A DNA stretch of 32,365 bases from Pararhizobium polonicum (GCF_001687365.1 NZ_LGLV01000026.1:1-32365), one strand, 5' to 3'; shown: positions 17,716 through 25,857, counted from the first letter of the stretch. The notes: generated by a model not told the origin, from the sequence alone. Translations and numbers: made by a program.

Positions 17716-18755
17716 CGCCTCCCCTGTGGGTTCGGCCGTTCCATTGGCGGCTTTTCCGCGAGCGCCTGAAGCAGGTCCGGAGAGATGTTCAGTTCCCCGA
17801 TCTTCTCAGCACTGTTGGCAAGGTTTTGGAACGCCGCGGCAATCAAGGTGCTCGAATCCGCCTGCCCTATCATCAGGGCCTGGAGGACACGCGGGTCGAT
17901 GCCCTCAACCGCCTTCATAAGCTGGGCAAGAGCATAGGCCCTGGCATCGGCCTCGATACGTGCGTTGCCCGCGCGCAATGCGGTCAACGCCTTGTTCTTG
18001 TCTTCAAGAGCAATCTTGCCGGTCAGGTCCTGGTCCTGAATTTGCTGCCTTTTCTCGAGTGCGGACCGCTCGGCTTCCATTTTCGTTTCCACGATCTGCC
18101 GATTCTTGGTCTCTATCGCTATCTCGGTGTTGAGTTCGTTCTCACGTATGGCACGCTCCTGCTCGATAGCAGAATTACGCCTCGTGTAGGTTGCGTCGTC
18201 GGCCTGTTTCAGAAATTCCTCGCGAACCTGCGCTTCCAGCGCCCTTGCCGTCTCCGGATTCGGCTTCACCGCAAGAATGGCAAGCCCGATGAGACCAAGA
18301 CCGAGGCTTGGCAAAGCCTCCGGCTGGCTAAGCCCGCTTCGCACCGTTTTTACAATTTGCTCCGAACCCCGCAAGAGTTCCCGCAGCGTCATATTCTGCA
18401 GGATAGCCCGCAACTGAACCTGGACGGCATTGACTGCGCGTTGCGGCAAATGGGCGATGTCCTCGGACACATAGGCGCCATTCGGCCGTATGGCAAAGTT
18501 CATCAAACCGGCAATCGTCTTCGGCTCCGTAATCCGATAGGTCAATTGCCCCTGAATTGTGACCTCCTGAAAATCGCTGCTCACTTCCGAAAACATGAAA
18601 GGCACGTCAACGCTTTCCAGCGGAACGGCGACCAGAGAATTGCGCGGGGCATAGTAATAGAACGAGAGGCCGGAACCTTCCCGTATCAGTGATCCGTTCT
18701 GATACTGGAAAATATACGTGGTGGGAGTCGCTTTGAAATAACGCAGGCCAAACAT
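17712..18755 (-). CDS. SPFH/Band-7 domain protein
   Basis: A 347-residue stomatin/prohibitin-like protein. The SPFH domain spans about 5-190 and includes VDVPFMFSEVSSDFQEVTIQ and LTYRITEP. It is followed by an Ala/Glu/Lys-rich coiled coil (about 190-275, ALEAQVREEFLKQADDATYT onward) and a C-terminal oligomerisation tail. No N-terminal transmembrane helix or signal peptide is seen, so membrane contact would be through the SPFH domain itself or a partner. SPFH proteins build ring or cage scaffolds on membranes. The ATG at 18753-18755 has GGAG 10 bases upstream. It is coupled to the NAD-kinase-like gene, and the duplicated 29-base element lies 71 bases upstream. Confidence 0.85.
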   Translation of the reverse strand: MFGLRYFKATPTTYIFQYQNGSLIREGSGLSFYYYAPRNSLVAVPLESVDVPFMFSEVSSDFQEVTIQGQLTYRITEPKTIAGLMNFAIRPNGAYVSEDIAHLPQRAVNAVQVQLRAILQNMTLRELLRGSEQIVKTVRSGLSQPEALPSLGLGLIGLAILAVKPNPETARALEAQVREEFLKQADDATYTRRNSAIEQERAIRENELNTEIAIETKNRQIVETKMEAERSALEKRQQIQDQDLTGKIALEDKNKALTALRAGNARIEADARAYALAQLMKAVEGIDPRVLQALMIGQADSSTLIAAAFQNLANSAEKIGELNISPDLLQALAEKPPMERPNPQGRR

Positions 18756-18826
18756 CGAAAATCAACTCCGCAAGGATAAGGCCCCTTCATGCCAGAGTGG
18801 TTTTGATCAGGCAACGGGCCTGCGAT

Positions 18827-18855
18827 GCAGACACACGCTAAAGTCGCCATGATTT
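18827..18855 (-). repeat. 29-base duplicated leader element, copy upstream of the SPFH gene
   Basis: This is the second copy of the element at 16701-16729, in the same orientation. It also opens a frame starting MATLACVC (18686-18850, 54 codons) that runs past the SPFH start in another frame. Sequence after the element differs from the other copy. Confidence 0.7.
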
Positions 18856-18975
18856 CTTCTCGCCCCGCCAGCCTGCGCAAGCGGTTGACCGCCCATAACG
18901 GCTGAGACGCATCCCGCCGCATTCTCGCCCAGTCCATCGGCATGTTTGACGAGGGGCCGATTCGGAGGCGAGATG

Positions 18976-19977
18976 ATGGGGATTCGGATAAACCGGCGCT
19001 TGCGCCGGGCGGGCGCGGTCATGGGCCTGCTCACGGCATTCATCTCCGTCAACAATACCAGCCTCTTCACGACACGGCCGCCGGGGGCGCCAACGCTGCT
19101 TGCCCATCGCGGCATCGCCCAGCGGTTCGACCCGACGGGTGTCGGCAATGATACCTGCACCGCCAGCCGCATGCTGCCTCCGACCCATGGCTATCTTGAA
19201 AACACCATCGCCTCGATGCGCGCCGGTTTTGCAGCCGGCGCCGATATCATCGAAGCCGACATCCATCCGACCACCGACGGCCAGTTTGCGGTCTTCCACG
19301 ATTGGACGGTGGACTGCCGCACGGAAGGCAAGGGCGTCACCCGCGACCATTCGATGGCGCAGCTGAAAGCGCTCGATATCGGCTATGGCTATACCGCCGA
19401 TGGCGGCAAGACATTTCCGTTCCGCGGCAAGGGCATCGGCCTGATGCCGTCACTGGATGACGTCCTCGCCGCATTTCCCGACAAGCAGTTGCTGATCAAC
19501 ATCAAGAGCAATGACCCCGAAGAGGGCAAAAAACTGTCCGTGGTGCTGGCCGCCCTGCCTGCGGATCGCCGCCAGATGCTGATGGTCTATGGCGGCGACA
19601 GGCCGATTGCCGCCTTGCGCGCAGCGCTGCCGGATATGCGCACCATGTCGCGCAGCTCGCTGAAAGCCTGCCTGCTGCGCTATATCGGCATTGGCTGGAC
19701 CGGCATCGTGCCAGACACCTGCCGCGAGACACTGGTGCTCGTCCCCATCAACATCGCCCCGTGGCTCTGGGGTTGGCCGGACCGTTTCCTCGATCGCATG
19801 GAGGGCGCGGGCAGCCGCGTCTTTGCGCTCGGCCCCTATTCCGGTGGCGATTTCTCGACGGGGCTGGACACGCCGGAACTGCTGTCCCGTCTCCCGGTCA
19901 ATTATTCCGGCGGGATCTGGACCAACGAGATCGAGACGATCGCCAGCACACTGGACGCCGGCTCAGGAAACCCGTGA
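18976..19977 (+). CDS. Glycerophosphodiester phosphodiesterase family protein
   Basis: A 333-residue GDPD-fold protein. It has a basic N-terminus and a hydrophobic segment (about 12-27), suggesting a signal peptide or membrane anchor and action outside the cytoplasm. Catalytic residues are present: HRG (44-46), E93 and D95 in IIEADIH, and H108 in FHDWTVD. Family members release glycerol 3-phosphate from phospholipid head groups. An insertion of about 25 residues between HRG and the YLENT motif carries a Cys and differs from the short bacterial form. The ATG at 18976 has GGAGG 7 bases upstream; an adjacent ATG at 18973 is possible. It is convergent with the phosphate transporter gene (26 bases between stops). 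Confidence 0.88.
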   Translation: MGIRINRRLRRAGAVMGLLTAFISVNNTSLFTTRPPGAPTLLAHRGIAQRFDPTGVGNDTCTASRMLPPTHGYLENTIASMRAGFAAGADIIEADIHPTTDGQFAVFHDWTVDCRTEGKGVTRDHSMAQLKALDIGYGYTADGGKTFPFRGKGIGLMPSLDDVLAAFPDKQLLINIKSNDPEEGKKLSVVLAALPADRRQMLMVYGGDRPIAALRAALPDMRTMSRSSLKACLLRYIGIGWTGIVPDTCRETLVLVPINIAPWLWGWPDRFLDRMEGAGSRVFALGPYSGGDFSTGLDTPELLSRLPVNYSGGIWTNEIETIASTLDAGSGNP

Positions 19978-20003
19978 TCGGCGCCCAGTGCTCCGCCGAC
20001 AGC

Positions 20004-21623
20004 TCAGAAAACCTGCCGCAGCACGACGTAGAGAACAAACGCAATGGCGATCGAGGCGGGCAGCGTCAGCACCCAGGCCACCAGCATGTTGCGCACGGTC
20101 GCCCATTGCAGGCCGGAACCATTGGCAGCCATGGTTCCCGCCACCCCGGACGACAGGACGTGGGTGGTGGAAACCGGCAATCCGAAATGGTCGGCGGCAC
20201 CGATCGTCACCATGGCGACGACCTCGGCCGCGGCCCCCTGCCCATAGGTCAGATGTGTCTTGCCGATCTTTTCGCCGACGGTGACGACGATACGCCGCCA
20301 GCCTATCATCGTGCCAAGACCCAGCGCCAGCGCAACGGCGACCTTGACCCAGATCGGAATGAACTTCGTCGCGTTGTCGACGGCCTGGTGATAGGCGGTC
20401 ACGGCGGCAAGATCGGCTTCCTCCATCGGCAGCAGCTTCTTCTTGTCGATCAGCTTCAGCGCTTCGCCAATCAGGTAGATGTCGTTGCGCACGTTGCCGA
20501 CCATCTCGTTCGGCACCGCTTCCAGCGTCGGGAAAGCCGCCACTTCGGCGCTGGTCTGATGGATGAACTGCTGCAGGGCCGGCGTCGTCTGGTCGCTCCA
20601 CGTCTTGGTCCGGACAGCATCCGCGACCGCTGCCTTGAAATCCGCAGCCGTCACACCCGGCTTGACATATTTTCCAAGTGCGACCTCCACCTGTGCGGAG
20701 GCCGATTTATAGGCTTCGAGGTAGTTGATATCCGGCGTCCGGTTGAGCGCGAAGGCGGTGGGAACCAGACCGATCAGGATCAGCATGATCAGCCCCATGC
20801 CCTTCTGGCCATCATTGGAACCATGGGCAAAGCTGACCCCGGTGCAGGTGAAGATCAACAGGGCGCGGATCCACAGCGGCGGCGGCGCGCTGGTCTTCGG
20901 CTCCTGGTAAAGCGCCTGGTTGCGCACGAACATCTTCATCGCAACAAGCAGCAGGGCGGCAAAACCGAAGCCGATCAGCGGTGACAAAAGCAGCGAAAGG
21001 CCGATATTGCTGGCCTGCGACCAGTCGACGCCGCTGGTTGCCGTGCCGGCCGGAGCCAGAAACTTATTGGCAAGGCCGACGCCGATGATCGAGCCGATCA
21101 GCGTATGCGAGCTGGACGACGGCAGACCGAGATACCAGGTGCCGAGGTTCCAGATGATCGCGGCGCTGAGCAGCGCAAACACCATGGCAAGCCCCGATCC
21201 GGACCCGACCTGAAGGATAAGTTCGACTGGCAGAAGCGCCAGGATGCCGAAGGCAACGGCGCCGCTGGACGTGAGAACCCCGAGGAAATTGAAGAACCCC
21301 GACCAGATCACCGCGAATTCCGCCGGCATCGCCCGCGTGTAGATCACGGTGGCGACCGCGTTTGCGGTGTCATGGAAACCGTTGACGAATTCGAAGCCGA
21401 GCGCGATCAGCAGCGCCAGCCCGAGCAGAACCCACGGAACGGCCGCAGCACTGGTGAGATCCTGGCCGAGCGCATAGGCGACGTAACCCAGTCCGCAAAG
21501 GATGACGACGATGAAAGCCGGGATGAACCATTTCCCCGAACCACCCGTCCCCTCCAAGGGGTGACGAACATTGTCCCGGCCGGCGTGTTGCGGGCCTGCT
21601 TGTCCTGAGCTTAGATCAACCAT
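20004..21623 (-). CDS. Inorganic phosphate transporter, Pit family
   Basis: A 539-residue inner-membrane protein with about ten hydrophobic helices. Both PiT signature repeats are visible: EFVNGFHDTANAVATVIY near residue 80 and SFAHGSNDGQKGMGLIML near residue 265. A large hydrophilic loop (about 295-415) separates the two halves, as in the long PitA-like subfamily. It imports phosphate, usually as a metal-phosphate complex driven by protons. The start is taken at 21623, with GGGA about 10 bases upstream. It diverges from ppk2, and the PHO box in the shared region could affect it. In S. meliloti a Pit system is repressed by PhoB, so opposite control of the two genes is conceivable. Confidence 0.93.
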   Translation of the reverse strand: MVDLSSGQAGPQHAGRDNVRHPLEGTGGSGKWFIPAFIVVILCGLGYVAYALGQDLTSAAAVPWVLLGLALLIALGFEFVNGFHDTANAVATVIYTRAMPAEFAVIWSGFFNFLGVLTSSGAVAFGILALLPVELILQVGSGSGLAMVFALLSAAIIWNLGTWYLGLPSSSSHTLIGSIIGVGLANKFLAPAGTATSGVDWSQASNIGLSLLLSPLIGFGFAALLLVAMKMFVRNQALYQEPKTSAPPPLWIRALLIFTCTGVSFAHGSNDGQKGMGLIMLILIGLVPTAFALNRTPDINYLEAYKSASAQVEVALGKYVKPGVTAADFKAAVADAVRTKTWSDQTTPALQQFIHQTSAEVAAFPTLEAVPNEMVGNVRNDIYLIGEALKLIDKKKLLPMEEADLAAVTAYHQAVDNATKFIPIWVKVAVALALGLGTMIGWRRIVVTVGEKIGKTHLTYGQGAAAEVVAMVTIGAADHFGLPVSTTHVLSSGVAGTMAANGSGLQWATVRNMLVAWVLTLPASIAIAFVLYVVLRQVF

Positions 21624-21745
21624 TGGCTTATCCCGTTGCGCAATCGGCTCTTTTGTTAGGACTCCCGCATGAACCTTTCATGACGCAGTGCAACAGTTCG
21701 CCTCCCGCCGGAAAATCGCGGCTCGCGAACAGGGCAGACGCACCC

Positions 21746-21763
21746 CTGTCACATACCTGTCAT
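21746..21763 (+). promoter_or_regulatory. PHO box (PhoB binding site) upstream of ppk2
   Basis: CTGTCACATACCTGTCAT fits the PhoB consensus CTGTCAT-N4-CTGTCAT at 13 of 14 defined positions. It lies 43 bases before the ppk2 start, a position suited to replacing a -35 box, and 122 bases before the divergent pit start. Confidence 0.8.
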
Positions 21764-21806
21764 CAAACCCTGCTCCTGTGCCCCCGACCAACGGGGACTT
21801 GACCAG

Positions 21807-22709
21807 ATGATCGACCAGCTCAGCCGCATCAAGGCGGAAATTGCCGACAGCTTTGACGAGGAGCTGGAAATGCAGATGGAGGAGGACCGGCTGGACGAGC
21901 TGGTCGCCGAGGGCATGTCGCAAGAAGCCGAGCCGACGATCGACCGCAAGGTCTATTTCCGCGAGCTGTTCCGCCTCCAGCACGAACTCGTCCGTCTGCA
22001 GGACTGGGTCCAGCACAAGAAGCTCAAGGTCGTGGTGCTGTTCGAAGGCCGCGATTCCGCCGGCAAGGGCGGTGCCATCAAGCGCGTCACCCAACGCCTC
22101 AATCCGCGCGTCTGCCGCGTCGTCGCCCTTCCCGCCCCGACCGAGCGCGAACGCAATCAGTGGTATTTCCAGCGCTACGTGCCGCATCTGCCGACGGCGG
22201 GCGAAATGGTGCTGTTCGACCGTTCCTGGTACAACCGTGCCGGGGTCGAGCGGGTCATGGGCTTCTGCACGCAGGACGAACTCAACGAATTCTTCCGTTC
22301 CGTGCCCGAGTTCGAGCGCATGTTGGTGCGCTCCGGCATCGTGCTGATCAAATACTGGTTCTCGATCACCGACGAGGAACAGGAATTCCGCTTCAAGATG
22401 CGCATCCACGATCCGCTGAAACAGTGGAAACTGTCGCCGATGGACATGGAAAGCCGTATCCACTGGGAAGAATATACCAAGGCCAAGGAAGAGATGCTGG
22501 CCAAGACCCACATCACGGAAGCGCCCTGGTGGGTCGTGCAGGCGGTCGACAAGAAAAAAGCCCGCCTCAACTGCATCGCCCATCTGTTGCGGCAGATCCC
22601 CTACGAGGACGTGCCGAAACCGGAAATCGAACTGCCCGGCCGCATCCACCACGACGACTACAACCGCGTGCCGGTTCCGGCCGAAATGTACGTGCCGGAA
22701 GTGTATTGA
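21807..22709 (+). CDS. ppk2: Polyphosphate kinase 2
   Basis: A 300-residue PPK2-family protein. It transfers phosphate between polyphosphate and nucleotides in the cytoplasm. Motifs: Walker A as FEGRDSAGKGG (79-89), a lid-region segment with TERERNQWYFQRY, and Walker B as VLFDRSWYNRAG (135-146). A Glu/Asp-rich N-terminal extension (1-45) precedes the kinase core. The single-domain length fits class I PPK2, which favours NDP phosphorylation. The PHO box upstream suggests induction by phosphate limitation. Its neighbours are a phosphate transporter and a glycerophosphodiesterase, a coherent phosphate block. A RIME-like element follows the stop and may end the transcript. Confidence 0.94.
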   Translation: MIDQLSRIKAEIADSFDEELEMQMEEDRLDELVAEGMSQEAEPTIDRKVYFRELFRLQHELVRLQDWVQHKKLKVVVLFEGRDSAGKGGAIKRVTQRLNPRVCRVVALPAPTERERNQWYFQRYVPHLPTAGEMVLFDRSWYNRAGVERVMGFCTQDELNEFFRSVPEFERMLVRSGIVLIKYWFSITDEEQEFRFKMRIHDPLKQWKLSPMDMESRIHWEEYTKAKEEMLAKTHITEAPWWVVQAVDKKKARLNCIAHLLRQIPYEDVPKPEIELPGRIHHDDYNRVPVPAEMYVPEVY

Positions 22710-22723
22710 TCACAGCGGGGCTC

Positions 22724-22838
22724 GCCCCTCATCCGCCCTATCGGGCACCTTCTCCCCGTTATGACGGGGAGAAGGACCAAGCGGCAAATTCTGTCGTCCC
22801 CTCTCCCCGCAAGCGGGGAGAGGGTTAGGGTGAGGGGC
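22724..22838. repeat. RIME-like palindromic element, short copy
   Basis: The 115-base element is bounded by GCCCCTCA and TGAGGGGC. Its two hairpins are CCTTCTCCCCGT/ACGGGGAGAAGG (about 22748-22774) and CCCTCTCCCCGC/GCGGGGAGAGGG (about 22799-22824). It is the inverted, uninterrupted counterpart of 11495-11658. It sits between the convergent ppk2 and HxlR genes, where the hairpins could stop transcription from both sides. Confidence 0.85.
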
Positions 22839-22880
22839 CATCACGACGACGTCGCATTTGCATCGGAATCCAGGGCAGGA

Positions 22881-23387
22881 TCACCCAGCCGCAGCCCCAC
22901 TCTTCCTTGCCATCACCGCCAGATACGCCGCCTGCAGTTCCGCGAACACCGAGCGCTCCGGCGCCGGCTCGCCCAGATGCAGGCTCCGCAGCTCGGCCAT
23001 GAATGCGTCCCACATCACAGGGCCGCCCTCTTCCAGAATTTCGGCGCGGATCGACAATTCCTCCGACGCCGGGGTATGCCGCCTGCCCCAGGCGCCCATC
23101 TGCGCAAGCAGCGGCACCAGCCGGATCGACGGCTCGGTCAGGCTGTAGATACCCTTCTGCTTGTGGCTCGGATCATCCGCGCGCGACAAAAGTCCGTTTT
23201 CCGCCAGCCGTCTCAGCCGGTCGGCCAGGACATTGGAGGCGATACCCTCTTCCGATTGGGTGAGAAGCTCGCGAAAATGCCGGCGGTTGCCGAACATCAG
23301 GTCGCGGATGACGATCAGGCTCCAGCGGTCGCCGAGCATTTCCAGCGTCAGATTGATCGGGCATCCCGACCGGTGTGCAGTGTCCAT
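22881..23387 (-). CDS. HxlR family transcriptional regulator
   Basis: A 168-residue protein. The winged helix has the family opening CPINLTLEMLGDRWSLIVIR and the body FGNRRHFRELL, EGIASNVLADRLRRLAENGL, and LTEPSIRLVPLLAQMGAWG. Cys9 in SGCP is the conserved N-terminal cysteine that senses electrophiles or redox stress in several HxlR proteins. The tail (about 110-168) is longer than the minimal family and may bind a ligand. It diverges from a glutathione S-transferase over 90 bases containing a palindrome that overlaps both likely promoters. Autorepression and control of the transferase by electrophiles is the natural model (inference). Confidence 0.9.
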   Translation of the reverse strand: MDTAHRSGCPINLTLEMLGDRWSLIVIRDLMFGNRRHFRELLTQSEEGIASNVLADRLRRLAENGLLSRADDPSHKQKGIYSLTEPSIRLVPLLAQMGAWGRRHTPASEELSIRAEILEEGGPVMWDAFMAELRSLHLGEPAPERSVFAELQAAYLAVMARKSGAAAG

Positions 23388-23413
23388 TGTCCGCCTTCAT
23401 CAAAACTGCTTGC

Positions 23414-23444
23414 AATATAGGATCGGTTATTTTAGAAAACAACC
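23414..23444 (-). promoter_or_regulatory. HxlR promoter overlapped by palindromic operator
   Basis: On the minus strand TTGTTT (23437-23442) and TATATT (23414-23419) are 17 bases apart. The imperfect palindrome GGTTATTTTAGAAAACAACC (23425-23444; 9-base arms, one mismatch, 2-base centre) covers the -35 box. On the plus strand TTGCAA (23410-23415) and TAGAAA (23433-23438), also 17 apart, could serve the transferase and would be covered too. Confidence 0.6.
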
Positions 23445-23477
23445 AGTTGCAGATTGAAATCGGTTTGGGAGGACATG

Positions 23478-24137
23478 ATGACACCGCAGCTCTTCGCCCA
23501 TCCCTTCTCGTCCTATTGCCAGAAGGTTCTCGTCGCCATCTATGAAAACGGCACGGCGTTCGACTATCGCATGCTGAGCCCGGACGAGGCCGATACGGTG
23601 GCGGAATGGCAGTCGATCTGGCCGATCAAGCGCTTTCCGGTGCTGAAGGACGGCAAGAATGCCGTGATGGAGGCCACCATCATCATCGAATATCTGATGC
23701 TGAATTATCCCGGCACCGTCCGCCTCATCCCGCAGGAGCCGCAGGCAGCGCTGCGCACCCGCATGATGGACCGCTTCTTCGACAATTACATCATGACGCC
23801 GATGCAGAAGGTGGTGCTCAACCAGATCCGCCCGGAAACCGACCGCGATCCCTATGGCGTCAAAGAGGCGAAGGCGATGCTCGACGATGCCTATGCCTGG
23901 CTCGACGGCGTGGTGGCAAAGACCGAATGGGCGGCGGGCGACGATTTCACCCTTGCCGATTGCGCCGCCTGCCCGTCGCTGTTCTACGCCGACTGGGTGC
24001 ACCCGATCCCGGAAACCTTGCCCAACACCCGCGCCTATCGCGCCCGCCTGCTCGCCCGCCCCTCCTTCGCCCGCGCCATCGATGAGGGCCGGCCCTATCG
24101 TGCCTTCTTCCCGCTCGGTGCGCCGGACCGGGATTGA
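23478..24137 (+). CDS. Glutathione S-transferase family protein (HxlR-linked)
   Basis: A 219-residue GST. The thioredoxin-like domain begins TPQLFAHPFSSYCQKVLVAI, with Ser-Ser-Tyr-Cys in the active-site region. It contains RFPVLKDGKNAVMEATIIIEYL (cis-Pro and glutathione-binding Glu-Ala). The helical domain contains AAGDDFTLADCAACPSLFYA. The ATG at 23478 has GGGAGG 5 bases upstream; the ATG at 23475 is too close to it. Divergence from an HxlR regulator suggests induction by a reactive compound and a detoxifying role. It is unrelated at sequence level to the GST at 2706-3344 beyond the fold. Confidence 0.9.
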   Translation: MTPQLFAHPFSSYCQKVLVAIYENGTAFDYRMLSPDEADTVAEWQSIWPIKRFPVLKDGKNAVMEATIIIEYLMLNYPGTVRLIPQEPQAALRTRMMDRFFDNYIMTPMQKVVLNQIRPETDRDPYGVKEAKAMLDDAYAWLDGVVAKTEWAAGDDFTLADCAACPSLFYADWVHPIPETLPNTRAYRARLLARPSFARAIDEGRPYRAFFPLGAPDRD

Positions 24138-24295
24138 GAGGGCTGCGGCTCGCGGCCCGGCCTCATGCAAGAATGCCCCAAAAATGGCGCCTCAAGCGGC
24201 CGCCCCGGCGTCCTGGAATTCATTCCGCATTCATCCCGTTCAGAATAGTCGTGAACAGCCGGTTCAATTGGGGACCGGTCAATGGAGGAATCGAT

Positions 24296-24670
24296 TTGTT
24301 TAAGTATAGTCTTGTATTGATGACGGCCGGCATCATCGCATTGAGCGGCGCAGCAGCAAACGCGCAAACAGCCGGCGACTGGGTACTTGGAAACTACAAG
24401 GGCGCCGGCTACTGGTTTCCCGGCATTGCTGAAAAAGTCCAGGGCGGCAAGGTAACGATCCGTTATGACGACGGCGATCGCGAAACTGTCGGGCTCAACG
24501 CCGTTCGCCCCTACGACTGGATGATCGGCACGAAGGTCGAATGCAACTACAAGAATGCCGGCAACTGGTACGCCGGAACCATTGCCTCCTTGGCCGGCGA
24601 GAAGATCGGCATCGCCTATGACGACGGCGACAAGGAAACCACCAAAACAGGCCGCTGCCGGACCCGGTAG
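24296..24670 (+). CDS. Secreted protein with two Tudor-like repeats
   Basis: A 124-residue protein starting at TTG (24296-24298), with GGAGG 7 bases upstream. A longer frame to 24134 is open but reads through non-coding-like sequence. Residues 1-23 are a signal peptide ending ANA, so the product is exported to the periplasm or beyond. The mature part has two similar repeats (28-66 and 74-118). Each has the pattern DW-x-x-G-x(3-8)-YK-x-A-G-x-W-[FY]-x-G-[IT]-x(n)-G-x-[KV]-[IV]-x-I-x-YDDGD-x-ET. This resembles the Tudor/agenet-type beta-barrel. Two cysteines (83 and 121) could form a disulfide. No function is known to me. A terminator follows at 24679. Confidence 0.75.
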   Translation: MFKYSLVLMTAGIIALSGAAANAQTAGDWVLGNYKGAGYWFPGIAEKVQGGKVTIRYDDGDRETVGLNAVRPYDWMIGTKVECNYKNAGNWYAGTIASLAGEKIGIAYDDGDKETTKTGRCRTR

Positions 24671-24678
24671 GAAATGAC

Positions 24679-24701
24679 GGGGCAGGTAAAACCTGCCCCT
24701 T
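24679..24701 (+). terminator. Likely terminator of the Tudor-like protein gene
   Basis: GGGGCAGGT (24679-24687) pairs perfectly with ACCTGCCCC (24691-24699) around AAA. Only two T residues follow, so termination may be partial. It lies 9 bases after the stop codon. Confidence 0.55.
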
Positions 24702-24875
24702 CGCATCCAATGTGGAACGATTACGATTGGCTGATACGAACGCCTGATCCGTCCCGCAGGACAAGCCCTGCCGAATTCCCACCACGCCTTCTTTTCGCTC
24801 GAAGCGCTAACCCGGAATTGAGAGAGTTGGGTGGGGGACGTGGATGATGTTTCCACGTCTAACGCGCCGCATAAG

Positions 24876-24904
24876 TTGACAGCTTCGCTCGGATTTCTCT
24901 ATAG
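24876..24904 (+). promoter_or_regulatory. Sigma-70-type promoter of the retropepsin-like gene
   Basis: TTGACA (24876-24881) and CTATAG (24899-24904) are separated by exactly 17 bases. This closely fits the rhizobial housekeeping consensus CTTGAC-N17-CTATAT. It predicts a leader of about 46 bases before the ATG at 24958. Confidence 0.75.
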
Positions 24905-24957
24905 AAAGCAACTTTAGATTACATAAATCAAATGCCGGTTGAGGTTAGCGGAAACAG

Positions 24958-25644
24958 ATGAAGAGCCGAATATACTTTATCGTTTTTTTCGCCGCCTGTA
25001 GCGCCGCATTCATGATCAACAATGGAGGCGTTGCCCGTTTTGGCATCGCAACATACGTGCTTCCCTCGGTCTTTGCGGTGATCGCCCTTGGGTTGACGAT
25101 CCGTTTTCGAAGGCTCTTTGGCGCAGAACTTCAGATCGCGATCTGGGCCGCGATCGTACTCGCCCTGATGTCAATATATCTTAATCGTGACTACCTCTTC
25201 CACCACTGCAATCGTTTGCTCGCTGCGTTTCTTCCTGGCCGGGCAATCGCCCTGACAAGCGCAGACGGAACAGCTGAAGTCCTGGTGCACAAAACCAGGG
25301 GGGGCCATTTCGAAACGCCAGTAAAGGTAAATGGTCGCGAACTTTTCATGCTGGTAGATACCGGAGCGAGCAGCATCGTTCTGAGTCACCAGGACGCCCG
25401 AAGAGTGGGCATCAATACAGATGAGCTTGCGTACAATGTTCCGGTTTCGACGGCTAGCGGATTGAGTCTGAATGCCTTCGTGACGCTGCGAAGCGTTTCT
25501 GTCGGCCCCATTTCTCGACAGACAATTGCCGCCCTCGTTTCGCCGGAAGGTGAACTGGCCCAGAGCCTGCTCGGGATGAATTTCTTATCGAGCCTTGCCT
25601 CATTTCAAATGAAAGCGGACGAGTTGCGGCTAACCGATTATTGA
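24958..25644 (+). CDS. Membrane-anchored retropepsin-like aspartic protease (clan AA, TIGR02281-like)
   Basis: A 228-residue protein. Three hydrophobic segments (about 5-20, 30-48 and 58-76) precede a single retropepsin domain (about 112-228). The catalytic motif is LFMLVDTGASSIVLS with DTG at 134-136. The second hydrophobic-hydrophobic-Gly element appears as SLLGMNFLSSL, usual for TIGR02281 proteins. Only one Asp motif is present, so the active enzyme would be a homodimer. The protease domain is predicted on the periplasmic side. The substrate is unknown. Codon use is less GC-rich than the flanking housekeeping genes. Confidence 0.85.
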   Translation: MKSRIYFIVFFAACSAAFMINNGGVARFGIATYVLPSVFAVIALGLTIRFRRLFGAELQIAIWAAIVLALMSIYLNRDYLFHHCNRLLAAFLPGRAIALTSADGTAEVLVHKTRGGHFETPVKVNGRELFMLVDTGASSIVLSHQDARRVGINTDELAYNVPVSTASGLSLNAFVTLRSVSVGPISRQTIAALVSPEGELAQSLLGMNFLSSLASFQMKADELRLTDY

Positions 25645-25857
25645 CTGGAAACGCCACAAGTCCCGCTGAAGAACGTGGAAATGATGGCAGGTTAGCAATT
25701 TGCCTTTCGACAATAGATCAACCCAACGTGGGCATGAAGACATTTTCGGCCGCAATGGGCCAAAAAGTGCAGAACCCCCCCGGCCGCATGGCAGCAGCAG
25801 CGGTCATTGGCTCTGCTCTACATTCCTCGATCGGAGACAAACGGAAAGCAGACAGGG

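Noticed and set aside
21678..22652. 324-codon minus-strand frame opposite ppk2
   Set aside because: Antisense shadow of ppk2.
11495..22838. The paired RIME-like copies as ends of a transposon or CRISPR-like array
   Set aside because: They flank housekeeping genes 11 kb apart, there is no transposase between them, and there are no regular spacers.
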